A program made the position numbers and the translations under genes. This document shows positions 19,946 through 29,099 of a stretch of DNA of 64,000 nucleotides, in pieces. This DNA is from Clostridia bacterium (GTDB lineage: Bacteria > Bacillota > Clostridia > Lutisporales > Lutisporaceae), in the NCBI GenBank assembly GCA_035628995.1, contig DASPIR010000030.1, forward strand, positions 111,824-175,823. Reading direction: 5' to 3'. The notes under the pieces were generated by a model, which saw only the letters and a program-made list of their open reading frames with translations, had not been told where the DNA came from and ran no database searches. How positions within the stretch are numbered: the first letter of the stretch is position 1; each line of letters begins with the position of its first letter.

Positions 19946-20728
19946 ATGCTAAATTACTTTGAGAGAATTTATGCTGCTCGTTATTTTTGGTGGAGCTTGG
20001 TTAAAGCAGAGCTTAGAAATAAATACAGACGCTCTACTCTAGGTTTGTTGTGGAGTCTACTTTATCCATTTCTGGTAACATTACTTTTGGTTTATGTACT
20101 TGGTTCAATATTTAAGACGAATATACTTGATTTAATACCGTTTATTTATTCGGGTTTTATTGTATGGGATGTTATAAGTGGCTCTTTTTTATATGGTGCA
20201 GGGGGCATCATAAATTCTGAAGCATATATTAAGCAGTTTTCGCATCCCCTCGCGATATATTCTCTAAAGCAGACCCTAGTTCTTATAATTAATGCATTGA
20301 TTTCTGGAATAGGCGTTTTTGCTTGGTGTGCTGTTGTAAAACCGCAAAATATTCCTTATATGATATTAACATTGCCAATTACAATTTTGCTATTGTTTTT
20401 ATTCAGTTGGTCAGTTACAACATTATCAGGTATAATAAATACAAAATTTAGGGATTTTCAGCAAATGATAGGACTTATTATCCAGGCTTTATGGTTTATA
20501 TCTCCGGTGTATTTTGAAACAAAAGTTTTCATTAATGCAAATTTAGGTTATTTAGTTTACTATAACCCTATAGCCAGAATTATGAATTTGGTAAGGGCTC
20601 CTTTTATTGACGGTACTCCCGCGACAGGTACAGATTATTTGTTTGTCATAGGTACTGTTGCTGTATTTTTTGTTATAGACATATTTTTAATTAAGAGAAA
20701 TGAAAAAGAATTAATATTTTATATATAA
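19946..20728 (+). CDS. Polysaccharide ABC exporter, membrane subunit (Wzm type)
   Basis: 260 residues with about six membrane segments, of the ABC-2 polysaccharide export type: WSLVKAELRNKYRRSTLGLLW near the N-terminus, FIYSGFIVWDVISG, and SPVYFETKVF with YYNPIARIMNLVRAPF near the C-terminus. It pairs with the ATPase that follows 22 bases later and would carry a lipid-linked glycan across the membrane. Ribosome site GGAGG before the ATG. Base composition becomes A+T-rich from about here. Confidence 0.92.
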   Translation: MLNYFERIYAARYFWWSLVKAELRNKYRRSTLGLLWSLLYPFLVTLLLVYVLGSIFKTNILDLIPFIYSGFIVWDVISGSFLYGAGGIINSEAYIKQFSHPLAIYSLKQTLVLIINALISGIGVFAWCAVVKPQNIPYMILTLPITILLLFLFSWSVTTLSGIINTKFRDFQQMIGLIIQALWFISPVYFETKVFINANLGYLVYYNPIARIMNLVRAPFIDGTPATGTDYLFVIGTVAVFFVIDIFLIKRNEKELIFYI

Positions 20729-20750
20729 GTTTAAGATTGGAGTACTAGTG

Positions 20751-21512
20751 ATGAGTAATTGCTTTATTGATATGAAAGATCTCAGTCTTTATTATCCTTC
20801 AGCTCCTTATAATGCAAAGTCTTTGAAGGAATTAATATTTGGCATTGTAAAACGTAAGCAAACTAGCATTATTATTAAGGATGTTCAGGCTTTGAAAAAT
20901 ATCAGCCTTCATATAGAAGAAGGAGATCGTCTAGGGGTTATTGGTGCTAATGGCTCAGGTAAAAGTACTTTGCTTAAGGCTATAGCAGGGATATATCCTC
21001 CTGTTAGCGGTACTTTAAAGACAATGGGCACTATAAGGTCCCTATTTGAGCTTAGCCTTGGTTTTGATTTGCACGGAACGGGTCGTGAAAACATATTGTA
21101 TCGTTCGTATCTTTTGGGGGATACACCTAGGACAGTTAAATCAAAAATGCAGGATATTATCGAATTTGCAGATTTAGGCGAATTTATTGATTATCCTATC
21201 AAGACTTATTCTGCTGGTATGCAGATGCGACTTGCTTTTGCCATATCAACTACTGTAAGCGGTGATATACTCTTGCTTGATGAGGCAATAGGCGCAGGTG
21301 ATGCTGCATTTATGGTGAAAGTTAAAAACAGAGTTAATGAAATGGTAGCAAATTCGAAAATATTAGTTTTGGTTTCCCATGATTTTGAAACAGTAAAACA
21401 AATATGTAATCGTGTGATATGGCTTGGACATGGCAATATTATTATGGATGGAAAGCCTAATGATGTTGTAGAGAGCTATCTTGAAAAGGCCTATGGAAAG
21501 AAGGCATTGTAA
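20751..21512 (+). CDS. Polysaccharide ABC exporter, ATPase (Wzt/TagH type)
   Basis: 253 residues. ATG at 20751 preferred over the adjoining GTG because it lies eight bases from TTGGAG. Walker A is GANGSGKST at 65-73. The signature region YSAGMQMRLAFA is the polysaccharide-exporter form, and Walker B is LLLDEAIGAGD. It ends soon after the H-loop region, so it lacks the C-terminal carbohydrate-binding domain present in the longer O9a-type Wzt proteins. Glycans exported by such short forms are not normally selected by a cap. Confidence 0.93.
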   Translation: MSNCFIDMKDLSLYYPSAPYNAKSLKELIFGIVKRKQTSIIIKDVQALKNISLHIEEGDRLGVIGANGSGKSTLLKAIAGIYPPVSGTLKTMGTIRSLFELSLGFDLHGTGRENILYRSYLLGDTPRTVKSKMQDIIEFADLGEFIDYPIKTYSAGMQMRLAFAISTTVSGDILLLDEAIGAGDAAFMVKVKNRVNEMVANSKILVLVSHDFETVKQICNRVIWLGHGNIIMDGKPNDVVESYLEKAYGKKAL

Positions 21513-21514
21513 TC

Positions 21515-22615
21515 ATGCAGATTGATATTAAGCCTTGTGTAAGTGTAATTATTCCGTCGTATAACCATCAAAATTATATTAGAGCAGCTATACAAAGTGT
21601 TCTTGATCAATCATTCAGCAATTACGAACTTCTAATTGCAGATGATGCATCAAGTGATGATTCATGGAGTGTTATCAAAAGCTTTAAAGATGAAAGAATT
21701 ACTTCATATAGGTTTGATATTAATATGGGTGCAGCCGAAGCAACTAATTTTCTAATTACAAAAGCGACAGGGAAATATATTGCTTTACTAAATTCAGATG
21801 ATTACTGGCATAAAGATAAGTTGAAATTGCAATATGACTTTATGGAACAGAATCCAGAATATGCCGCATGCTTTACCAATGTATGCTTAGTAGATGAAAA
21901 CGGACTAACTTTAAAGCGCAATAAAAATCAATGGGAAAACATGTTTAAAAATTCAAACTTAGATAGAGGTGAATGGCTAGAGCGATTTTTCTTTAATTTA
22001 AATAGCTTATGCCATCCAAGTATTATGATAAAGAGGGAGGTTTACACATTGACAGGATTATATAATCCTTGCTATGTTCAGCTTCCTGACTTTAATATGT
22101 GGATTAAACTTTTGAAATTGGCATCAATATATGTTATAGAAATAGATCTCACTTTCTTTCGCATTATATCTGGTGCAAAAAATACAAGTAGTGTGACGTT
22201 TGACAATATTCAAAGACATGATCTTGAACTTGAGCTGATACTTGAAAATTTTTTTGATGATATGCCAGATGGTGTTTTTCTAGAAGGTTTCTCTAAATAT
22301 CTTAAGAAAAAGGGTGATCTTTCAAAAGCAGAACTTAATTGTGAAAAAACTTTTATCTACTTTGATATTGAAGGAAAGCGTAAAAGTATATATAGTTCAG
22401 TTGGTATTAGGAGATTATACAGATTACTATCAGATGAAAATACTGCAGAGGCTTTAATGAAATCCTATAATTTCACACACAAAGATTTTCGTGAGTTGAA
22501 AAATGAAAATGAGTTGTTACTTGAAAGATTTGTTGCAAATGCCAAATCTATTTTAAGGCGAAACAGTTTTCTTTCTAATTTGGTTTATAAGATTATTCGA
22601 AGAAAGGATGTATAG
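21515..22615 (+). CDS. Family 2 glycosyltransferase
   Basis: 366 residues. The GT-A domain is at the N-terminus: VSVIIPSYNHQNYIRAAI, LLIADDASSDDS, then ALLNSDDYW as the metal-binding DxD-like motif. HPSIMIKREVYTLTGLYN is the usual acceptor-side loop. The last 120 residues are helical and of unknown role. It begins two bases after the Wzt stop, so it is translationally close-coupled with the exporter. Donor and acceptor sugars cannot be told. Confidence 0.88.
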   Translation: MQIDIKPCVSVIIPSYNHQNYIRAAIQSVLDQSFSNYELLIADDASSDDSWSVIKSFKDERITSYRFDINMGAAEATNFLITKATGKYIALLNSDDYWHKDKLKLQYDFMEQNPEYAACFTNVCLVDENGLTLKRNKNQWENMFKNSNLDRGEWLERFFFNLNSLCHPSIMIKREVYTLTGLYNPCYVQLPDFNMWIKLLKLASIYVIEIDLTFFRIISGAKNTSSVTFDNIQRHDLELELILENFFDDMPDGVFLEGFSKYLKKKGDLSKAELNCEKTFIYFDIEGKRKSIYSSVGIRRLYRLLSDENTAEALMKSYNFTHKDFRELKNENELLLERFVANAKSILRRNSFLSNLVYKIIRRKDV

Positions 22616-22621
22616 ATTAAT

Positions 22622-25519
22622 ATGATACCTAAAGACGATAAGGCATTTTTCTGGGATTTTTATGATGTTTATTCACAGATTGACACTGATTTTGGAGGGG
22701 GAAGCCCTTTTTTTAAATCCTTTCTTATGGCATACCTTATAAAATATAATTCTTTAAAAACATTTTTAGAAATTGGTGTTTATAAAGGTAAATGTCTTCT
22801 GCCATTGGCTTATATTATTAAGCAAAATAAAGGTTCTTCTATTGGAGTAGATCCCTACATTGATACTTGTGCAAGGGAATACGATGTAAAAGAAGAAATG
22901 CGGATTGCTATTGATGAATTCATCGACAATCTTGATTTTGGTATATTATATAATGATGTTTTAGCGAAAAAAGAAGCTTTAGGTTTATCTTCAAGTTGCG
23001 AGATTATTAGAAAGACATCGGAAAGCGCATACCTATCTCTTAGAGCAAAAGGAATCGTAATTGATATGCTTCATATTGATGGAAATCATGATACAAAATA
23101 TGTTAGTTTGGACGCAGAAAAATACATTCCATTGGTTAATGAATTTGGGTTTGTAGTATTTGATGATATAGATTGGGAAAGTGTCAATATTGTATATCAA
23201 AAATATAAAAAGGAACTGATCCCAGTATTTGAATGTGATACATTTGGTATATTGCTTAAAGCAGAAAGAACACTAACTAACCTTGATAAAGCTCGAGTAA
23301 TTAATAAGAAATTTGAGTTTTTATTTAGAAAGCTCTTGGACATGCACATAGAAATTGAGGGTGGAACATATGACACTAAAACTCCTACAGTAGCACTTGG
23401 AATTTTAACTTATAACCATGAAGATTACATTGAAGAATGTCTTGACGGAGTCTTTTCCCAAAAAGGAAAATTTAAGGCAAATGTATTCATAGTAGACGAT
23501 TGCTCAACAGATAGCACATATGAAAAAATATGTTATTATCTTGAGGAAAATCACAATAAAGTAAAACATTTTACTGTTAAAATAATAAGAAATGAACCCA
23601 ATAAAGGTGTTGTTAAATCATTTCAATTGCTTACGCAGATGACAAAAGGGTGCGATTATGTTTCTTTATGTGAGGGTGACGATTATTGGACAGATCCTTA
23701 TAGAGTTCAAAGACATATAGACTTTTTGCAGGATAACCCTGAGTGCTGCATTTCGTTCAATAAGACTACTGTATTATGGCAGGAAACAGGGATTTCTGAG
23801 GTGTCGATCGTTCACAAACCATTGGATAAACGCATATACACCACTGAAGATATTTTAGATTCATATATTATAGGCAATGAAAGCTGCGCATTTTATGATG
23901 GACGCATATTTGAACTTTTGCCAGACTCATTATTCAATCTATTTATAGGGGATTGGATGTTTAATACATTTTGCTCTACATTCGGGGATATTGGTTATAT
24001 ACCTGATGAAATGAGTGTTTATAGAAAACATCCTAAAGGTATATGGAGCGGCTTGAATGATATACAACAGAAAAGGGAGGTAATACAAAACATAGATGAA
24101 TATAATAGATACTTGGACTTTATATATGACAGAGAATACACAAATTGGCGTAATCGGTGCATTGCAGAAGCTAATGGGGAATTTTCAGAAAACCTTGATC
24201 TAATAATAATAGATGATATTTTTCCAAGTGATTTAAGTGGGTTTCGTTATCAGGAATTTACAAGTTATCTTAAAGAGATAGAGAGTTCAAAAATAAATTG
24301 TACAGGTGAGACAATTGTGCATTTTCTCAAGCAAAACCCAAATGAGGTAATGATTGATTTTAAGCGCAAGTTTCCTGAGTTTTCAGGGCGGGTATGCATG
24401 TATGATACTTGGAGACCAATTGGCTGTAAACTAATGTATTTTGTTTTTCCAACAAATGCATATAATGCATTACCTATTATGGAGAATTATTATATACCAT
24501 TTATTTTTACACTTTACCCGGGCGGCGGATTTGCTTTAAATAGTCCTGAGTCTGATAAAAGGCTTAAGCGGCTAATGGACTCACCTTGTTTTAAAAAAGT
24601 TATTGTAACTCAGCAGGTAACATACAACTATCTAATAAATAACAATTTCTGCAAACCTGATAAAATCGAGTTCATTTTTGGTGGGGTTATACCACTCGTG
24701 GATTACAATGAAGCCAAAGCCTATACTAAAGTCCGGTATGGATTTGAAAAAGATAGTCTTGACATATGCTTTTTTGCACAAAGGTACACAAAAAAGGGTG
24801 AAGATAAAGGATATGACGTATTTATTGATACAGCAAAGATACTTTATAATAAATACCCAAATATTAACTTTCATATTGCAGGCGGATTTGATGAAAATGT
24901 TATAGATATATCAGAAATAAAAGACAGAATATCGTTTTATGGAAATCTTAATTTAGATGAATTCGATTCATTTTTTGCAGATAAAGATATTGTTCTCTCA
25001 CCCAATATAGATAATAATATAAGTGCAGGAGCTTTCGATGGGTTTCCAACTGGGTGTTGTGCAGAGGCGGGATTAAGAAAAACTGCCTTGTTTTGTACGG
25101 ATCCACTGAATTTAAATGGTGGTAGGATAATAGTTGATAAAGAAATTGTTATTGTGCCGCATGATGCAAAAGAAATAAGTGAGATTATTAGTTGTTATTA
25201 TAATAATCCACAGTTAATTAAAGAGATAGGCGAAAACGGCCAGGAAAAGTTGCTCCACATATTTAGCTATGAATACCAGATTGCACCAAGGATTAAGCTG
25301 CTAAAAGATGAAATTAGCAAACCTTTTTTGCTTTCAAATCATGAAAAAGAAAAACTTAAAAAGTTAAATAAGCTTAATAAATTTGCATTTGCAAGACCAT
25401 TAAATGAAATTGCACCAAGAAAGTTATATTTCTGGTACTTGGAACATTGTCCAGAGTTTATAAAAAGTATATATAGATTTGCTAAAAAAATAGTTAAAAA
25501 ATTAATAAAGAGAGTATAG
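22622..25519 (+). CDS. Three-module protein: methyltransferase, GT2 and GT4-like glycosyltransferase
   Basis: 965 residues. Residues about 30-220 look like a class-I SAM methyltransferase of the Methyltransf_24 type (FLEIGVYKGKCLLPLAYI; IDMLHIDGNHDTKYVSLD; GFVVFDDIDW). Residues about 252-480 are a GT2 domain (VALGILTYNHEDYIEECL; VFIVDDCSTDSTYE; SLCEGDDYW). Residues about 600-925 look like a GT-B domain (YPGGGFALNSPES; KGYDVFIDTAKILYNKYP; GAFDGFPTGCCAEAGL). The C-terminus is basic. Fusions like this are found in chain-terminating or modifying enzymes of ABC-exported glycans, so a role in adding and methylating the end of a chain is plausible. Start ATG seven bases after the preceding stop. Confidence 0.75.
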   Translation: MIPKDDKAFFWDFYDVYSQIDTDFGGGSPFFKSFLMAYLIKYNSLKTFLEIGVYKGKCLLPLAYIIKQNKGSSIGVDPYIDTCAREYDVKEEMRIAIDEFIDNLDFGILYNDVLAKKEALGLSSSCEIIRKTSESAYLSLRAKGIVIDMLHIDGNHDTKYVSLDAEKYIPLVNEFGFVVFDDIDWESVNIVYQKYKKELIPVFECDTFGILLKAERTLTNLDKARVINKKFEFLFRKLLDMHIEIEGGTYDTKTPTVALGILTYNHEDYIEECLDGVFSQKGKFKANVFIVDDCSTDSTYEKICYYLEENHNKVKHFTVKIIRNEPNKGVVKSFQLLTQMTKGCDYVSLCEGDDYWTDPYRVQRHIDFLQDNPECCISFNKTTVLWQETGISEVSIVHKPLDKRIYTTEDILDSYIIGNESCAFYDGRIFELLPDSLFNLFIGDWMFNTFCSTFGDIGYIPDEMSVYRKHPKGIWSGLNDIQQKREVIQNIDEYNRYLDFIYDREYTNWRNRCIAEANGEFSENLDLIIIDDIFPSDLSGFRYQEFTSYLKEIESSKINCTGETIVHFLKQNPNEVMIDFKRKFPEFSGRVCMYDTWRPIGCKLMYFVFPTNAYNALPIMENYYIPFIFTLYPGGGFALNSPESDKRLKRLMDSPCFKKVIVTQQVTYNYLINNNFCKPDKIEFIFGGVIPLVDYNEAKAYTKVRYGFEKDSLDICFFAQRYTKKGEDKGYDVFIDTAKILYNKYPNINFHIAGGFDENVIDISEIKDRISFYGNLNLDEFDSFFADKDIVLSPNIDNNISAGAFDGFPTGCCAEAGLRKTALFCTDPLNLNGGRIIVDKEIVIVPHDAKEISEIISCYYNNPQLIKEIGENGQEKLLHIFSYEYQIAPRIKLLKDEISKPFLLSNHEKEKLKKLNKLNKFAFARPLNEIAPRKLYFWYLEHCPEFIKSIYRFAKKIVKKLIKRV

Positions 25520-25599
25520 CAGATCATAAACATAATATCTATTGTTCGCGTTTTAAGTAAAGTGAGTGAATAATAAAAATTTTTAAGGGGTGCTTAAGC

Positions 25600-26718
25600 A
25601 TGAAACCATTTGAAAAACCCATACAGGTAACAAAAGCCTTTTTACCGCCTATGGAAGAATTTGTGGAAAGTATATCTCGAATTTGGGAAAGCAGTTGGCT
25701 GACAAATCAAGGACCTATACATGAGCAGCTGCGCAGCCAGCTTAAACAATATTTGAAAGCCTCAAATATAACATTGTTTGTTAATGGTCATATGGCGTTA
25801 GATGTCGCATTAAAGGGATTACAGCTTAACGGAGAGATTATCACCACTCCTTTTACATTTGCATCGACAACTCATGCAATTTCAATGAATGGATTAACTC
25901 CGGTTTTCTGTGATATTAAAGAGGATGATTACACAATAGATGAAGATAAAATTGAAGCACTTATTAGCGACAAAACCTCTGCTATTATACCGGTACACGT
26001 TTATGGAAATCCTTGCAATGTAGAGCGGCTGCAGGAAATCGCTGCAAAGCATAATTTGATGCTGATATATGATGCTGCACACGTATTCGGGGTTGAATAT
26101 AATGGAAAGCCAGTAAGTAACTACGGTGATATTTCAATGTTTTCATTTCACGCTACAAAGGTATTTAATACAATCGAGGGCGGCGCACTGGTTTATAATA
26201 ATCCGGAATTTGAAAGGCAGTTCGATCTTTATAAGAATTTCGGTATAACCGGTCCTGAGACAGTTGAGGCAGTAGGTTTGAATGCAAAAATGAACGAATT
26301 TGCAGCAGCAATGGGATTATGTAACCTTAAATATGTTGACAAGGAAATAGAAAAAAGGAGAATAGCAGTAAACATATATAGGAGATACCTTAAAGATATA
26401 CATGGTATAAAATATTTGGATGATAAGCCCGGTGTCAAGCATAACTATGCATATTTTCCCATAATAATTGAACCTGATGAGTTCGGATTAACAAGGGATG
26501 AAGTTTGCGAAAAACTTAAACAGTATAATGTATTTACACGGAAATATTTTTATCCATTAGTTACAGATTTTGATTGTTATAAAAATGATTACAATTCAAA
26601 TGATACTCCCATAGCCAAGCATGTGTCACAGAATGTACTTACATTACCAATTTACGGGAGTTTAAGCGAGGACGAGATTATCCGTATATGCGAAATAATT
26701 AGCATGATAAGAAAATAG
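25600..26718 (+). CDS. DegT/DnrJ/EryC1/StrS sugar aminotransferase
   Basis: 372 residues. A PLP enzyme that aminates keto-sugar nucleotides. TPFTFASTTHAISMNGLTPV and DIKEDDYTID are family signatures, DAAHVFG binds PLP, and Lys187 (FHATKVF) is the Schiff-base lysine. With RfbB nearby the likely substrate is a dTDP-keto-6-deoxyhexose, possibly giving a 3- or 4-amino sugar. No keto-isomerase of the FdtA kind is seen, which leans slightly to a 4-amino product; this is inference. Start ATG after AAGGGG. Confidence 0.9.
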   Translation: MKPFEKPIQVTKAFLPPMEEFVESISRIWESSWLTNQGPIHEQLRSQLKQYLKASNITLFVNGHMALDVALKGLQLNGEIITTPFTFASTTHAISMNGLTPVFCDIKEDDYTIDEDKIEALISDKTSAIIPVHVYGNPCNVERLQEIAAKHNLMLIYDAAHVFGVEYNGKPVSNYGDISMFSFHATKVFNTIEGGALVYNNPEFERQFDLYKNFGITGPETVEAVGLNAKMNEFAAAMGLCNLKYVDKEIEKRRIAVNIYRRYLKDIHGIKYLDDKPGVKHNYAYFPIIIEPDEFGLTRDEVCEKLKQYNVFTRKYFYPLVTDFDCYKNDYNSNDTPIAKHVSQNVLTLPIYGSLSEDEIIRICEIISMIRK

Positions 26719-26869
26719 TCTAGATTTAAGATAGCTTTTTAATATATACTTATCAATTTAAAATACATGAATGTCTATCACATATAGATATACTGAAATC
26801 TAGTAATCCAGTAAACTAAAGTTATAACTAAACAATTTTAAATTATATAATAGATTGGAGTGAATAGAA

Positions 26870-27844
26870 TTGTCAAATATATTAGTAACAGCAATAGGTT
26901 CCTTTTCTGCGGATATTATAATAAAAAATTTAAAAAAGGAAGGTAATTATGTTATTGGCTGTGATATATACCCGAAAGAATGGATTATCGATGCTCAGAA
27001 TGTGGATTTATTCTACCAGTCACCGTATGCTAATAATATAGAGGAATATGTAAATTTTATCTGCAAAATATGTGATATGAATAAAATTGACTTTATAATG
27101 CCATTAACTGACCCAGAAGTAGAAATACTCAGCAAACATAAGAAAAGGGTTGAAGCATACGGCGCAATACTCTGCACCTCTGATTATGAAACAATACAGT
27201 TATGTAGAGATAAATATAAATTACCTAAGTTTTTAGCAGAACACGATATTCCTAATTCAATTAGTACATTTTTATTAGATGAGATTGATGTGAAAGAGTT
27301 TAGCTATCCATTTTTTGCAAAACCAAGGAGCGGTCGAAGTAGTCAAGGATGTATGTTAATTAATGATAAAACTGATTTCCAATATATTGTTGAAAAATGT
27401 AAAAAGGAGCAATATATAATTCAACCATATATAGAAGGAAAAATTATAACTGTTGATGTAGTTAGAAATGAAACATCAGGAATGGTATCAAGTATGTGCA
27501 GAAGGGAGCTCATAAGGAATAATTCTGGAGCAGGATTAACTGTAGAAATTTTTCATGATATATTTTTAAGTGACTTGTGCAAGAAAATAGCTAATGTACT
27601 AAATATTCGTGGAACAGTTAATATCGAATTCATTGAAAGCAGTAATGGATATTATTTTTTAGAGGTAAATCCAAGATTTTCGGGTGGTGTAGAATTTAGT
27701 TGTATAGCAGGATATGACGTTATTACTCAACATTTAAATTGTTTTAGAGATCTTCCAATCATTGCAGCACCGTGTACTCATAAAATGATAATATCAAAAA
27801 AGTATGAGGAATGTGTTACATGGGAGGAAAGAAATGATAAATAA
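26870..27844 (+). CDS. ATP-grasp ligase, carbamoyl-phosphate-synthase-like
   Basis: 324 residues. TTG start at 26870 after TTGGAG. The N-terminal Rossmann-like pre-ATP-grasp domain is ILVTAIGSFSADIIIKNL; the ATP-grasp core has YPFFAKPRSGRSSQG, YIIQPYIEG and YYFLEVNPRFSGG, whose Glu and Asn bind magnesium. Such stand-alone enzymes form amide or ester bonds through an acyl phosphate. It overlaps the next gene by 11 bases and is therefore part of a three-gene unit with an aminotransferase and an alcohol dehydrogenase. The substrate is unknown; linking an amino acid to an amino sugar is one possibility. Confidence 0.82.
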   Translation: MSNILVTAIGSFSADIIIKNLKKEGNYVIGCDIYPKEWIIDAQNVDLFYQSPYANNIEEYVNFICKICDMNKIDFIMPLTDPEVEILSKHKKRVEAYGAILCTSDYETIQLCRDKYKLPKFLAEHDIPNSISTFLLDEIDVKEFSYPFFAKPRSGRSSQGCMLINDKTDFQYIVEKCKKEQYIIQPYIEGKIITVDVVRNETSGMVSSMCRRELIRNNSGAGLTVEIFHDIFLSDLCKKIANVLNIRGTVNIEFIESSNGYYFLEVNPRFSGGVEFSCIAGYDVITQHLNCFRDLPIIAAPCTHKMIISKKYEECVTWEERNDK

Positions 27845-29099
27845 TAACTCAATAGAGCTATTTAAAGAGTACAAAGACTATTTATTTCCAGCAACAGATT
27901 TTTTACCTCGAATTATAGATAGATCAGAGGGTTCATACGTTTATGATGTTGATGGTAACAAGATTTTAGATTTGAATGCAGGTCAATTTTGCTCAATACT
28001 TGGTCATAATAACGAAGGGTTAAAAAAAATAATTAACCTTCAAATGGATAAGATTTACCATACGAGTACTGCAGTAATTTCACCTGAAGTGCTTATTGCC
28101 GCAAAAAAAGTGTCTGATATTTGTTATGGGCTTAAAGGTAAAGTATTATTTCTCTCAACCGGTTCAGAAGCAGTAGAATGTGCGTTAAGATATGCAAAGC
28201 ATATAACAAAAAAAGATGGAGTCATATGCTTTGATAGAGCTTATCATGGATTAAGTTTAGGATCTCAAAGTGTTACATATGGTGGTATTTGGAGCTTGCC
28301 AAGAATTTCAAATGTTTATTCGGTAACAACACCAGACTTGCATGAAAAAAGTGGGGATTATGAGAAAATAATTGAGACTTATGTCAATGAGGTTAGCCAG
28401 ATAGTATCAAAGTTTAGTAATGAAATAGCTGCCTTTATTGCAGAGCCTATAGTATCTGTAGGTGGCATGATATTTCCACCAAAGGAGTATTTTAAGCAAG
28501 TATATGAAATTTGCAAGAAGAATAATATAATATTTATATTTGATGAAAGTCAGACTGGATTTGGCCGTACTGGAAAATGGTTTGGCTATCAGAGCTTTGA
28601 TTTTACACCTGATATTATCGTTGGTTCAAAGGGAATGGGGTTAGGATACCCGGTTTCGATGGTATTATTTAACGATGAAATACTTATGAATACGAAGATT
28701 AGTATAAGCCATTTTAGTTCACATCAAAATGACCCGTTAGCCGCTGCATTAGTATCATATGTTATTGATTATATTAATGAGAATAACTTGTTGAACCGTG
28801 TAACTCAATATGGGCAAAAGTTGCTCACTAAATTGATTAATTTATCAGAAAAGTGCACATTGATTAAGAATCCTCGTGGTTTGGGATTGATGATCGGATT
28901 TGATGTGTATAAAGATGGTTGGTCAGAGTACAAAGAAAAATCTAAGGATTTAATTACTAGATTACTAGATTATGGAATTATGTTGCAATCATCAAATCAA
29001 TTTAAAACGTATAGATTATTGCCTAATTACTTAATAACTGATGAAGAGATTGATTATTTCATTAACGGGTTAGAAAAAGCATTAAGAGAAATGGAGTGA
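27834..29099 (+). CDS. Class-III PLP aminotransferase, glutamate-1-semialdehyde-mutase-like
   Basis: 421 residues. I chose the ATG at 27834 because GGGAGG lies just before it; the upstream frame from 27804 lies inside the previous gene. Family motifs are YVYDVDGNKILDLNAGQF, LSTGSEAVECALRYAKHI, FDRAYHGLSLG, IFDESQTGFGRTGKWFGYQ and Lys266 in VGSKGMGLGYP. It is probably not HemL, which would sit with haem genes. It acts on an amino acid or amino-aldehyde in the glycan locus. Overlaps the ATP-grasp gene by 11 bases and the next gene by one. Confidence 0.85.
   Translation: MINNNSIELFKEYKDYLFPATDFLPRIIDRSEGSYVYDVDGNKILDLNAGQFCSILGHNNEGLKKIINLQMDKIYHTSTAVISPEVLIAAKKVSDICYGLKGKVLFLSTGSEAVECALRYAKHITKKDGVICFDRAYHGLSLGSQSVTYGGIWSLPRISNVYSVTTPDLHEKSGDYEKIIETYVNEVSQIVSKFSNEIAAFIAEPIVSVGGMIFPPKEYFKQVYEICKKNNIIFIFDESQTGFGRTGKWFGYQSFDFTPDIIVGSKGMGLGYPVSMVLFNDEILMNTKISISHFSSHQNDPLAAALVSYVIDYINENNLLNRVTQYGQKLLTKLINLSEKCTLIKNPRGLGLMIGFDVYKDGWSEYKEKSKDLITRLLDYGIMLQSSNQFKTYRLLPNYLITDEEIDYFINGLEKALREME

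Noticed and set aside
27804..27833. Longer N-terminus for the class-III aminotransferase
   Set aside because: The extra ten codons overlap the ATP-grasp gene and lack a ribosome site, whereas GGGAGG immediately precedes the ATG at 27834.
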